From positions 1 to 64,000 of the forward strand of contig CAWEBX010000017.1 of NCBI GenBank assembly GCA_963807355.1: a DNA stretch of 64,000 nt, given 5' to 3'. This document shows positions 36,592 to 44,555 of the stretch, in pieces. The notes beneath the pieces were generated by a model. It was given only the letters and a program-made list of their open reading frames with translations. It did not search any database and was not told the origin of the DNA. The DNA is from Nitrobacter sp963807355. Lineage in GTDB: Bacteria > Pseudomonadota > Alphaproteobacteria > Rhizobiales > Xanthobacteraceae. The position numbers and the translations under genes are program-made. How positions within the stretch are numbered: position 1 is the first letter of the stretch; the number at the start of each line of letters is the position of its first letter.

Positions 36592-37590
36592 CTATTTCCC
36601 TGCCTTCTTCTCCAACCGCAACAGCAACAGCCGCGCTGCGGCGAGCACAAAGAACGTCAGAACGAACAACAGCAGACCGAGCAGCATCAGGCTCGACTGA
36701 TGCAAGCCGTCGCTCTCCGCGAACTCGCTGGCGATGGCTGCGGAAATCGTCGTGCCGGGCGCAAAGATCGATGGTGAGATGCGGAACGAGTTGCCGATAA
36801 TAAATGTCACCGCCATCGTTTCGCCGAGCGCACGGCCGAGCGCCAGCATGGCGCCGCCAATCACGCCAACGCGCGTATAGGGCAGCACAACGTGCCAGAC
36901 GACTTCCCAGGTGGTGCAGCCGACGCCATAGGCCGCCTCCTTCAGGACGAGCGGCACGGTTGCGAACACGTCACGCGAAATCGCGGTGATGAAAGGCAAC
37001 ACCATGATCGCGAGGATCAGCGAGGCGTTGAACAGGCTCAAATAGGACGGCGGACCGCCGAAGATCGAGCCAAGGACCGGCACACCTTCAAATAGGTCTA
37101 TGAAGAAGGGCTGCACCGTGTTGGCGAGGATCGGACCGAGGATGAAGAAGCCCCACATGCCGTAGATGATCGAAGGAATGCCCGCGAGCAGCTCAATCGC
37201 CATGCCGATCGGCCGGCGCGCCCACAGCGGGCACAGCTCGGTGAGGAAAACAGCAATTCCGATTCCGACCGGGACAGCGATCATCATGGCGATGACCGAG
37301 GTCAGGACGGTGCCGTACACCGGACTCAGCGCACCCAGCACCGGCGGCTCGGCGGACGGCGCCCAGCGCTGCGTCGTCAGGAACCCGCTTCCGAATTTCA
37401 CGATCGCAGGCCAAGACCCCACGACCAGCGAAATGATGATTCCGCCGAGCAACATCAGAACGAGCATCGCGCTGATGCGCGTGGTCCAGTAGAACGCGCG
37501 ATCCCCGAACCTGAATGCGTTCAGAGCGCGGGTTCGATCATAGCGGTCCGCCGACTCCACCGCGCTGCCATGAAGGGCTATTTCCGTCAC
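36592..37590 (-). CDS. pstC: Phosphate ABC transporter permease PstC
   Basis: PstC is the second membrane subunit of the Pst importer. GTG 37590 is preferred as the start (TEIALHGSAVESADRYDRTR), because upstream codons (to 37665) overlap the terminator region and look unconserved. This gives 332 residues. Six or more helices are seen (AMLVLMLLGGIIISLVVGSW, VLTSVIAMMIAVPVGIGIAV), with the EAA loop at VLKEAAYGVGCTTWEVVWHV and the following MLALGRALGETMAVTFIIGN. A long periplasmic loop carries SAEPPVLGALSPVYG. Confidence 0.93.
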   Translation of the reverse strand: MTEIALHGSAVESADRYDRTRALNAFRFGDRAFYWTTRISAMLVLMLLGGIIISLVVGSWPAIVKFGSGFLTTQRWAPSAEPPVLGALSPVYGTVLTSVIAMMIAVPVGIGIAVFLTELCPLWARRPIGMAIELLAGIPSIIYGMWGFFILGPILANTVQPFFIDLFEGVPVLGSIFGGPPSYLSLFNASLILAIMVLPFITAISRDVFATVPLVLKEAAYGVGCTTWEVVWHVVLPYTRVGVIGGAMLALGRALGETMAVTFIIGNSFRISPSIFAPGTTISAAIASEFAESDGLHQSSLMLLGLLLFVLTFFVLAAARLLLLRLEKKAGK

Positions 37591-37665
37591 GCCTATTCCT
37601 ATGTCCTGTATGTCTCGCAAAGCATCATGCCCGGGATACGGAGACAGCTTTTTTGCACCCGTCAA

Positions 37666-37700
37666 AAACTAGTGGAGGAGCGCTCTGGCGCTCCTCCACT
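37666..37700 (-). terminator. Strong hairpin terminator/attenuator between pstS and pstC
   Basis: AGTGGAGGAGCGC (37671-37683) pairs perfectly with GCGCTCCTCCACT (37688-37700) around 4 bases. On the transcribed (minus) strand it is followed by AGTTTTTG, a textbook rho-independent signal. It lies directly after pstS and would reduce transcription into pstC, keeping the binding protein in excess. Confidence 0.88.
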
Positions 37701-37708
37701 ACCCAAGA

Positions 37709-38734
37709 TCAGCTTTTGATCTCGGAGGTCCAGGTTTTCTTGATTTGCTCGACGACCGAGTTCGGCATCGGAATGTAGTCGAGTTCCTCGGCCATCCTGC
37801 CGCCCTTCTCGAACGCCCATTTGAAGAACTTGATAGCTTCAGCGGAGGCCGCCTTGTCGGCCGGCTCATTGTGCATCAGGATGAACGTCGCGGCTGTGAT
37901 TGGCCAGGAAGTCTCGCCCGGCTGATCCGTCAGGATGACGTAGTATCCCGGCGAGTGAGCCCAATCGGCGCTGGCGGCCGCGGCCTGGAAGGAAGCAATG
38001 GTCGGCTGCACCGCCTCGCCGGCCTTGTTGACGAGCGCGACATAAGTCAGCTTGTTCTGCTTGGCATAGGCGTACTCGACATAGCCGATCGAGTTCTTGG
38101 TCTGGCCGACATTACCGGAAACCCCTTCATTGCCTTTGGCACCGACACCCGCCGGCCATTCGACCGCGGTGCCCTCGCCGACCTTGGACTTCCACTCCGC
38201 GTTCACCTTGGACAGATAGTTGGTGAAGTTGAACGAGGTGCCTGACCCGTCCGAACGATGCACCACCGAGATCGGAGCCGAAGGCAGCTTGACGCCCGGA
38301 TTGAGTTTCGCGATCACGGGATCGTCCCACTTCGTGACCTTGCCGAGATAGATATCACCGAGCAATTCGCCCGAAAGAACCAGTTCACCAGGCTTCACGC
38401 CCTCGACATTCACGACGGGTACGATCGCTCCCATCACCATCGGCCACTGCACAAGACCATCCTTCTCGAGCTTGTCGGCCTTCAGCGGCGCGTCGGTCGC
38501 GCCGAAGGTCACCGTCTTGGCAAGAATTTGCTTGATGCCGGCGCCCGACCCGATCGACTGATAGTTCAGACCGTTGCCGGTCTCTTTCTTGTAGGCATCA
38601 GCCCATTTGGAATAGACCGGAAACGGGAAGGTCGCGCCCGCGCCAGTGACATCGGCTGCCTTCGCCGGAACCGAAAAGGCAGCCGCCGAGGTGGCGACAA
38701 GGCCGGTGGCGACGACGACCCGGAAGAAATTCAT
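37709..38734 (-). CDS. pstS: Phosphate-binding periplasmic protein PstS
   Basis: PstS captures phosphate in the periplasm and hands it to PstCA. From ATG 38734 (MNFFRVVVATGLVATSAAAF) it has 341 residues with a signal peptide cut after PAKA near 26. The phosphate-binding loops are GAGATFPFPVYSKWADAYKK, GSGAGIKQILAKTVTFGATD and HRSDGSGTSFNFTNYLS. Starts further upstream would place charged sequence ahead of the signal peptide. A Pho box lies about 90 bp upstream and a terminator follows. Confidence 0.96.
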   Translation of the reverse strand: MNFFRVVVATGLVATSAAAFSVPAKAADVTGAGATFPFPVYSKWADAYKKETGNGLNYQSIGSGAGIKQILAKTVTFGATDAPLKADKLEKDGLVQWPMVMGAIVPVVNVEGVKPGELVLSGELLGDIYLGKVTKWDDPVIAKLNPGVKLPSAPISVVHRSDGSGTSFNFTNYLSKVNAEWKSKVGEGTAVEWPAGVGAKGNEGVSGNVGQTKNSIGYVEYAYAKQNKLTYVALVNKAGEAVQPTIASFQAAAASADWAHSPGYYVILTDQPGETSWPITAATFILMHNEPADKAASAEAIKFFKWAFEKGGRMAEELDYIPMPNSVVEQIKKTWTSEIKS

Positions 38735-38823
38735 GCGTGATCTCCCTCGCATTGAGCAGAGAGCGCGGATGCGCTCACCGCCTCCTTCTAGGTACAGCCG
38801 ATGCTGCTTTTTACGAAGGTTTG

Positions 38824-38840
38824 ACGACAGGGGCATGACA
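38824..38840 (-). promoter_or_regulatory. Pho box ahead of pstS
   Basis: On the minus strand TGTCAT (38840-38835) and TGTCGT (38829-38824) are direct repeats with an 11-bp period, the spacing of PhoB half-sites (CTGTCAT-type). It is about 90 bp upstream of the pstS start, in the phoR-pstS gap. The second half-site has one mismatch. Confidence 0.7.
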
Positions 38841-38862
38841 CATCCAAGCATCTGAAATTTAT

Positions 38863-40215
38863 TTAATTTTCAGCTTCCGTCGCGTTCTGCGCCTGTGGAA
38901 AACAAGCGGTAAAGCTCGCGCCATGGCCGGGCACACTCTCGATCAAAAGACGACCGCGATGACGGTTGAGAATATGTTTCACCAAGGACAGGCCGAGGCC
39001 TGTGCCGCCTTGAGCCCGGCTGTCGCCGACGTCGACCCGATAGAAGCGTTCGGTAAGGCGCGGCAAATGCTCAGGCGCGATGCCAGGACCAAAATCCCGC
39101 ACCACCACCCGGAATTCCGGCGCGCCCTCCGGCGAGACGCCGAGCATCGACGACACCATGACCCTGCCGCCGGACGCGCCATATTTCAGCGCGTTCTCGA
39201 TCAGGTTCTCGAATAGCCGCAGCAGCTCCTCACGATCGCCGCAGATCCGCACCGAGGCCTCGGGCAATGCGACCTCGATCTCGACATGACGCTCCGCCGC
39301 CAGCGGCTCAAGTCCGTCGACGACCTCTCGTACAATCGGAACAACATCGACAATCGTCTCTGGACGCACATGCGCCGACAGCTCGACCCGCGACAGCGAC
39401 AAGAGATCGTCGATCAGCCGTGCCATCCGCGCCGCCTGCGCGTGCATGATGCCAAGAAACCGCTCTCGTGCCCGGGCATCCTCGCGCGCAGGACCTTGCA
39501 GCGTGTCGATGAACCCTGAGAGCGCCGCGAGAGGCGTGCGCAACTCGTGGCTCGCATTGGCGACGAAATCGGCGCGCATTTCCTCGACCCGGCGCAACGG
39601 CGTCTGATCGTGAAACGTCAAAAGCATGCAATAGTCGACGCCGCCGAATGCAGTTGGCACCGGAATCGGTGTGATGATCAATTCCATCCACCGATCGACC
39701 GGAACAGGATTGAGATAGGTCGTCCGCCGCGATTCCCGGGTCGCAATCGCCTCACGCAACGCCGTGACGATCTCAGGCGCTCGCAGTGCGAACTGCGCGA
39801 GCTCGCTCCGGCGCAACGCCGGTACGAGCTGCGCCGCCGCGACATTGAGATGGATGACGCGGCCGACCCTATCGAGCAGCACGTTGGGATCCGGCATACC
39901 GGCAACGATGGCATGTGCCACCTCCGTCTCTACCGGATTGGCCCAGAGTTCGGTTTCGCGCGACGCATCCGGATCCTGAACCTGCCAGGGCACCAGCGCC
40001 GCACCGGTGATGCAGACAAAGGCGGCGATGGCGCCCAAAGGCTGCAAGCCGCCGAACACAACCAGTGCGGTCAAAACAAGCCCGGCAACGAGCAGGATGA
40101 GCGCGGAGCGGCGCAACCGGTCCGGCCAGGATGCGGACCTCGCACCGGGCCCTGAGACCCGGGAGGCGTTTGCTTCCGCAGCCGCTTGAGTGCTGTCAGG
40201 CGCCAGAATCGCCAT
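38863..40215 (-). CDS. phoR: Phosphate regulon sensor kinase PhoR
   Basis: PhoR phosphorylates PhoB under phosphate starvation. The 450-residue product has two N-terminal membrane helices (about 38-56 and 60-76), a PAS-like domain (about 100-205, AHAIVAGMPDPNVLLDRVGR), the dimerisation helix with His at 223 (ANASHELRTPLAAL), and the HATPase core (LFENLIENALKYG, VVVRDFGPGIAPEHLPRL, GGTGLGLSLVKHIL). It heads the minus-strand pho block; its start overlaps the end of the upstream membrane-protein gene by 20 bp. Confidence 0.94.
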   Translation of the reverse strand: MAILAPDSTQAAAEANASRVSGPGARSASWPDRLRRSALILLVAGLVLTALVVFGGLQPLGAIAAFVCITGAALVPWQVQDPDASRETELWANPVETEVAHAIVAGMPDPNVLLDRVGRVIHLNVAAAQLVPALRRSELAQFALRAPEIVTALREAIATRESRRTTYLNPVPVDRWMELIITPIPVPTAFGGVDYCMLLTFHDQTPLRRVEEMRADFVANASHELRTPLAALSGFIDTLQGPAREDARARERFLGIMHAQAARMARLIDDLLSLSRVELSAHVRPETIVDVVPIVREVVDGLEPLAAERHVEIEVALPEASVRICGDREELLRLFENLIENALKYGASGGRVMVSSMLGVSPEGAPEFRVVVRDFGPGIAPEHLPRLTERFYRVDVGDSRAQGGTGLGLSLVKHILNRHRGRLLIESVPGHGASFTACFPQAQNATEAEN

Positions 40216-41302
40216 GCTCCCCCAGATAGGGCAGTTTACTGTCGGGTCCAGCGTTCGATCCGGTCGGCGCCTTACCCACGCGTCTCATTCGCGCGCTGAC
40301 AAAAACTTCCCGAAACGTTAGCAAGATTATGGAAATGGTGAAGGGCAAAACATAATAGAACAGCCGGAACAACAGCATCCCGGCCAGAAGATCCTTCTTC
40401 TCCATCTGCCACAGGCCGATCAGCATGGCAGCGTCGAACACGCCGAGCCCCCCGGGCGAATGACTTGCAAAACCCAGCAACGTCGCGGACACGAAAATCA
40501 CCGCGACAACGACAAAGCCGACATTGGACTGGTGGGGAAGCAGCACGTACATCGCGAGTGCGCAAAATCCCAGATCGACGATTCCGATAAAAATTTGCAG
40601 CAGCGTCAGCCGACTGCCCGGCAGAACCACCGTCCATGCCCCGCTACCGACGCGACGCGGCCGGATCCCAACCCAGATCACATACCCGATCAGTGCAAGA
40701 ATGATCGCGATTGCGATCAGCCTATTGAACACTGGCGGAAGCTGATCAATGCTCGTCGCCGCCTCGGGGTGGTAGGCGATACCAAGTCCGAGCACGGCGG
40801 CATTGCCGAGCCAGAAGGTGAGACCCGCCAGAAAGCAGACTTTTGCGACATCGACCGCATTCAACCCCCAGGCGGAATAGATGCGATAGCGCACCGCCCC
40901 GCCGGTAAACACGCTGGCGCCGACGTTGTGGCCGACCGAATAGCTGGTAAAGGCCGCGAACGCCGTGACGCGGTAGGGGACATGAGTGACCCCGATGGTC
41001 CGCACCGCAAACAGGTCATAGAATGTCAGCGTGAAATAGCCCGCGGCAACGAACAGGCCCGCCAACGCGATCGAGCGCCACTCGGTCCGCTTGATGGCCT
41101 CCATCACCTCCTCGACATCGATGTCCCGGAGAATATGGAAGAGCACGTAGAAAGCGCCCGCGATAACAGTGACGCTGATCGCCACACCGAGCTTGTGCAG
41201 GATTCGTTTCCGGCGCAGAATCGAGATCGCTCTGCGTATTAATCCAAGCATCGAGAACCTCGAAATGCGGTCCACGGCAACGTCGTGCCTTTCCGCATTC
41301 AT
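40196..41302 (-). CDS. UPF0104 / lysylphosphatidylglycerol-synthase-type membrane protein
   Basis: A 368-residue polytopic protein with about eight helices (VAISVTVIAGAFYVLFHILR, SIALAGLFVAAGYFTLTFYD, LTLLQIFIGIVDLGFCALAM, VAVIFVSATLLGFASHSPGG). The conserved GHNVGASVFTGGAVRYRIYSAWG and HSPGGLGVFDAAML are hallmarks of the flippase-like domain of MprF. The soluble aminoacyl-transferase domain of true MprF is absent, so it is probably a flippase-like or lipid-handling protein of unknown substrate. It overlaps the start of phoR by 20 bp; possibly co-transcribed with it. Confidence 0.8.
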   Translation of the reverse strand: MNAERHDVAVDRISRFSMLGLIRRAISILRRKRILHKLGVAISVTVIAGAFYVLFHILRDIDVEEVMEAIKRTEWRSIALAGLFVAAGYFTLTFYDLFAVRTIGVTHVPYRVTAFAAFTSYSVGHNVGASVFTGGAVRYRIYSAWGLNAVDVAKVCFLAGLTFWLGNAAVLGLGIAYHPEAATSIDQLPPVFNRLIAIAIILALIGYVIWVGIRPRRVGSGAWTVVLPGSRLTLLQIFIGIVDLGFCALAMYVLLPHQSNVGFVVVAVIFVSATLLGFASHSPGGLGVFDAAMLIGLWQMEKKDLLAGMLLFRLFYYVLPFTISIILLTFREVFVSARMRRVGKAPTGSNAGPDSKLPYLGEHGDSGA

Positions 41303-41380
41303 TCACGGGACATGGTCGTAGCGTGTTTTGGTTCCTAGTGGAATTCAGCCGGCGTCAACAAATCCCTTAATTTCAACACA

Positions 41381-41707
41381 TCAGAGTGTCTCGCCAGAGT
41401 GTTCCGTCGATCCCCCGGACGCCGCCTGACGCGAGACTACCCCGTCGCGCAACCACGATCCGACCGCGCAACCTACAAGATAAACTCCGAGCATCACCAG
41501 TCCAAGGTCAAGCCAATAACCGAACCGGCCGGGAACAACGTGCATGAAAGCCGCCACAATCAGCGCTAAGACCAGGGCCGATAGCCACCGCGCAGTTGGT
41601 TTTGAAACTCCCCGCCCGCGATGGACCACCGCAATCCAACCCATAGCAAGGCCAAGCAGCAACGATACAATGAGCCAAACCCAGTGAAATCCTGCCAGGT
41701 AGACCAT
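41381..41707 (-). CDS. Small inner-membrane protein downstream of the BON-OmpA gene
   Basis: A 108-residue product with about three membrane helices (FHWVWLIVSLLLGLAMGWIA, ARWLSALVLALIVAAFMHVV, WLDLGLVMLGVYLVGCAVGS) and a short polar tail (VSRQAASGGSTEHSGETL). It begins 4 bp after the stop of the BON-OmpA gene on the same strand, so the two form an operon and probably work together at the envelope. No family was recognised with certainty. Confidence 0.75.
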   Translation of the reverse strand: MVYLAGFHWVWLIVSLLLGLAMGWIAVVHRGRGVSKPTARWLSALVLALIVAAFMHVVPGRFGYWLDLGLVMLGVYLVGCAVGSWLRDGVVSRQAASGGSTEHSGETL

Positions 41708-41711
41708 ATCT

Positions 41712-43103
41712 TTACTGCCTCACAATGAAATCAATGCGTCGATTCTTCGCTTTGCCCTCGTCGGTGTCATTGGTGGCAATTGGCTGAGCGCTGCCGAATC
41801 CGATCGGCCTGAATCGACTGGCAGGCAATCCGGCTTTCACCAGAAAGTCCACAACCGCCTGCGCGCGTCGTTCAGACAGTGTCTGGTTAAATGACGCATC
41901 ACCGTCACTGTCGGTGTGCCCCACGATCTCGATTGTGGCCGTCGGGCAACGCAGCGCGGTTTCCGTCAATTGATCGAGCAGGCCGATCGAATCGAGCTCC
42001 AACGTCGCCTGACTGGTTTCAAACTGAATGGTGCGCTTCTCCAGAAGTTCACCGAACAGTTGCTGACACACCGTCGGATCGACCGGGGCTGCCGGCGGCT
42101 TGACCGAAATTTCCATTTTTGCCTCCCAGCCGCGAGGTAGATCCTTGGGCAAATTAGCGCGGATTTGCCTTTCGGCCGGGTCATATAGCGCGTCGCCGGA
42201 GAGATCGACGCTCCGATCAGAGACGACGAGTCTCCCTGTCGACAGACGCGACAAAGACCGGAGCGCCCGCGTGACGACGGCATCGAAGCCTGCCGGCGCA
42301 CCGAGACTTGCCTTGAGCTTATCAATGATTTTCTCGCCGAATTTGCGGCCAGCGGATGCAACGATCGTGGCATGAATCGCATTGTCGGGCACATACCCCG
42401 TCAATATCAGCGTCCCGGCGACCGGATCCTTGTTGGCCTCGAAGACATATGGTGGGGCGTGAATATCGTTGGCGACCGAGTATCCGTCAGGCAAATTCTT
42501 CAGCGCCGAGGCAATTGCCTCGCGTCCACCCAGTTCACGCGCCATGCCTGACAGATTCACCGTTAAATCCGAAATCGTTGCCTTGCCGGTCTTGAGCTTG
42601 CCTGTCTCACCGATCAGTAGTGTCGCTGCGGCTTCAAATCGCGGCGGCGCCCCGCGCTTTAAATCCATGTGATCAGCGATGTCGATGCCGGCAAACGTTG
42701 CACGCGCGGCGTCCAGCAGCTTGTTCTTGACCACCGGCAACGGCGCGTTTCCGCCGAGCGTTACCCTTCCGACCTCCCGTTCGATGGTCCAGACAAACGG
42801 TTTGGCTTCGGCGACGAGCGCGGTGCGATCGTTGACCCGTCGCACACCCGGGACCGTCTCTACCGAGGCCACCGCGTTGCTGCGTTCCTGCTCCGAAAAC
42901 GCCTCGGCGGAGAACATAATGTCGCGTCCGGCAGCGCTGATCGTGGTTTTATCGAGAACGCTGTCCTTGAGTACGGCGGCGGCCTGCTCGCTCAGATCGG
43001 CTTCTAGCGGACCCGTTGTCGTCCAAGCGGCTAGCCCCCAAAGAACGGTGAGCGGGATGACACCCGGCCACCACTTGCTGCTCCATCTGAAAAATCCGCG
43101 CAT
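41712..43103 (-). CDS. OmpA-family protein with BON domains
   Basis: A 463-residue envelope protein. An N-terminal helix (WWPGVIPLTVLWGLAAWTTT) anchors it. BON-type repeats follow (LSEQAAAVLKDSVLDKTTIS, VASVETVPGVRRVNDRTALV), each the size of a phospholipid- or polysaccharide-binding BON module. The C-terminal OmpA-like domain (about 345-463; LEKRTIQFETSQATLELDSI, IVGHTDSDGDASFNQTLSER, VDFLVKAGLPASRFRPIGFG) binds peptidoglycan. This BON-OmpA arrangement resembles mycobacterial ArfA in layout. Its partner is the small membrane protein 4 bp downstream. Confidence 0.88.
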   Translation of the reverse strand: MRGFFRWSSKWWPGVIPLTVLWGLAAWTTTGPLEADLSEQAAAVLKDSVLDKTTISAAGRDIMFSAEAFSEQERSNAVASVETVPGVRRVNDRTALVAEAKPFVWTIEREVGRVTLGGNAPLPVVKNKLLDAARATFAGIDIADHMDLKRGAPPRFEAAATLLIGETGKLKTGKATISDLTVNLSGMARELGGREAIASALKNLPDGYSVANDIHAPPYVFEANKDPVAGTLILTGYVPDNAIHATIVASAGRKFGEKIIDKLKASLGAPAGFDAVVTRALRSLSRLSTGRLVVSDRSVDLSGDALYDPAERQIRANLPKDLPRGWEAKMEISVKPPAAPVDPTVCQQLFGELLEKRTIQFETSQATLELDSIGLLDQLTETALRCPTATIEIVGHTDSDGDASFNQTLSERRAQAVVDFLVKAGLPASRFRPIGFGSAQPIATNDTDEGKAKNRRIDFIVRQ

Positions 43104-43367
43104 TCAATATCCTGTCGCGCAAAATCTGCCGGCTGCCGACGGACCGGATCATGCAATCCGCTCCAGCTTTTGAAGCGCGCACCGGGTAAAGCCGGACGCG
43201 ATTCGGTCGGCCGCGCGTGACGAAATGAAGAGAAAACAAACCCTTGCCGGGCTGTCAAACCGAAATGAAATGGAGGCCTCATCAGCGACGGACCGAAGGG
43301 ATAACCGTTTCTTCAACCGTTTCCGACTAAGATTTGGTCAACAGCAGGGACTGGCCGATCACTTCAA

Positions 43368-44426
43368 ATGAAGCAGCTCCGCAACGCCATCATTCGGGCC
43401 GGATTGGATGCCCTGTATTTCAGCGGCGCTCATCACCTGCTGCGGCCGATCTTCGCAGGCGTCGGAACGATCTTCATGCTGCACCATGTGCGGCCGCGCC
43501 GAAATGCTCCGTTCCAACCCAATCATCACCTGGAAGTGACTCCGGAATTTCTGCGCATGATCCTGGCCCATGTCCGGTCGCGCGGAATCGACATCGTGAC
43601 CGCGGACGAGATGCATCGCCGGTTGACCCAACGCGACTTCTCGCGACGGTTTGCGTGCTTCACCTTCGACGACGGCTACCGCGATAACCGCGACTTCGCA
43701 CTGCCCGCTATGCGCGAATACGATGCGCCATTCACCGTTTATGTCGCGAATGACTTCGCAAACGGAACCGGTCACCTCTGGTGGGTGGCGCTCGAACGGG
43801 TCATTGCCTCCACCGAGCGGATCGACAGCACGATCGGTGACACCGCCGTACGTCTCGATACCCGCACAGTCGAACAAAAGCAGGGAGCGTTCTCTCTCAT
43901 TCACGATCTGCTGCGTGGGCTGCCGGACGACCGCGATGTCGCGCGCGAACTGGATGCGCTATGCGCACGCTATAGCGTCGATCAATCCATCATCAGCGCG
44001 GAGCTGTGTCTATCCTGGGACGAATTGAAAGCGTTCGCCGCCGATCCGCTGGTCACGATCGGCGCTCATACCGTCAGTCACTGTAACCTCGCAAAGCGAA
44101 GCGAGGAGCAGGCCCTTCAGGAGATCACCTTCAGCCGGACACAGATCGAAGCTGTCTTGCAGCGTGCGGTCGTCCATCTCGCCTATCCCTACGGCGACCG
44201 TGACGCCGCGGGAGCGCGCGAGTTCGCTATGACCAAGGCGGCCGGTTTCAATACTGCGGTCACAACGCGACCGGGCATGATCTTTCGTGAGAATGCGGAG
44301 CATCCGACCGCGCTACCGCGAATTTCCCTCAACGGAAACTATCAGACTGCCCGCGTCCTTCCGGTGCTGACGTCGGGCGCTGCCACCGCCCTGTGGAATG
44401 GATTCCGTCGCGTTGACGTCACCTGA
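43368..44426 (+). CDS. Polysaccharide deacetylase (NodB-homology, CE4)
   Basis: CE4 enzymes remove acetyl groups from sugars such as GlcNAc in peptidoglycan or exopolysaccharide. The 352-residue product has the catalytic-base/metal motif TFDDGYRDN (FDDGY at 100-104), and IGAHTVSHCNL provides the metal histidines H234 and H238. AYPYGDRDAAGAREFA is the third conserved motif. No signal peptide is evident at the N-terminus (MKQLRNAIIRAGLDALYFSG). It is monocistronic and divergent from the BON-OmpA operon. The surface-glycan connection suggests a role in polysaccharide modification; the substrate cannot be read. Confidence 0.88.
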   Translation: MKQLRNAIIRAGLDALYFSGAHHLLRPIFAGVGTIFMLHHVRPRRNAPFQPNHHLEVTPEFLRMILAHVRSRGIDIVTADEMHRRLTQRDFSRRFACFTFDDGYRDNRDFALPAMREYDAPFTVYVANDFANGTGHLWWVALERVIASTERIDSTIGDTAVRLDTRTVEQKQGAFSLIHDLLRGLPDDRDVARELDALCARYSVDQSIISAELCLSWDELKAFAADPLVTIGAHTVSHCNLAKRSEEQALQEITFSRTQIEAVLQRAVVHLAYPYGDRDAAGAREFAMTKAAGFNTAVTTRPGMIFRENAEHPTALPRISLNGNYQTARVLPVLTSGAATALWNGFRRVDVT

Positions 44427-44555
44427 GGCTTGAAGACGTTGTGCTCAAGCGTGCTTATTGGGGTGAACACATCTCGTCACACATCATCGCGGTGCATTCC
44501 GATCCTCCCGACAGAAGCGAAGAGGCAGCATCTGCTTCATTGTAAATGAAGGGTT

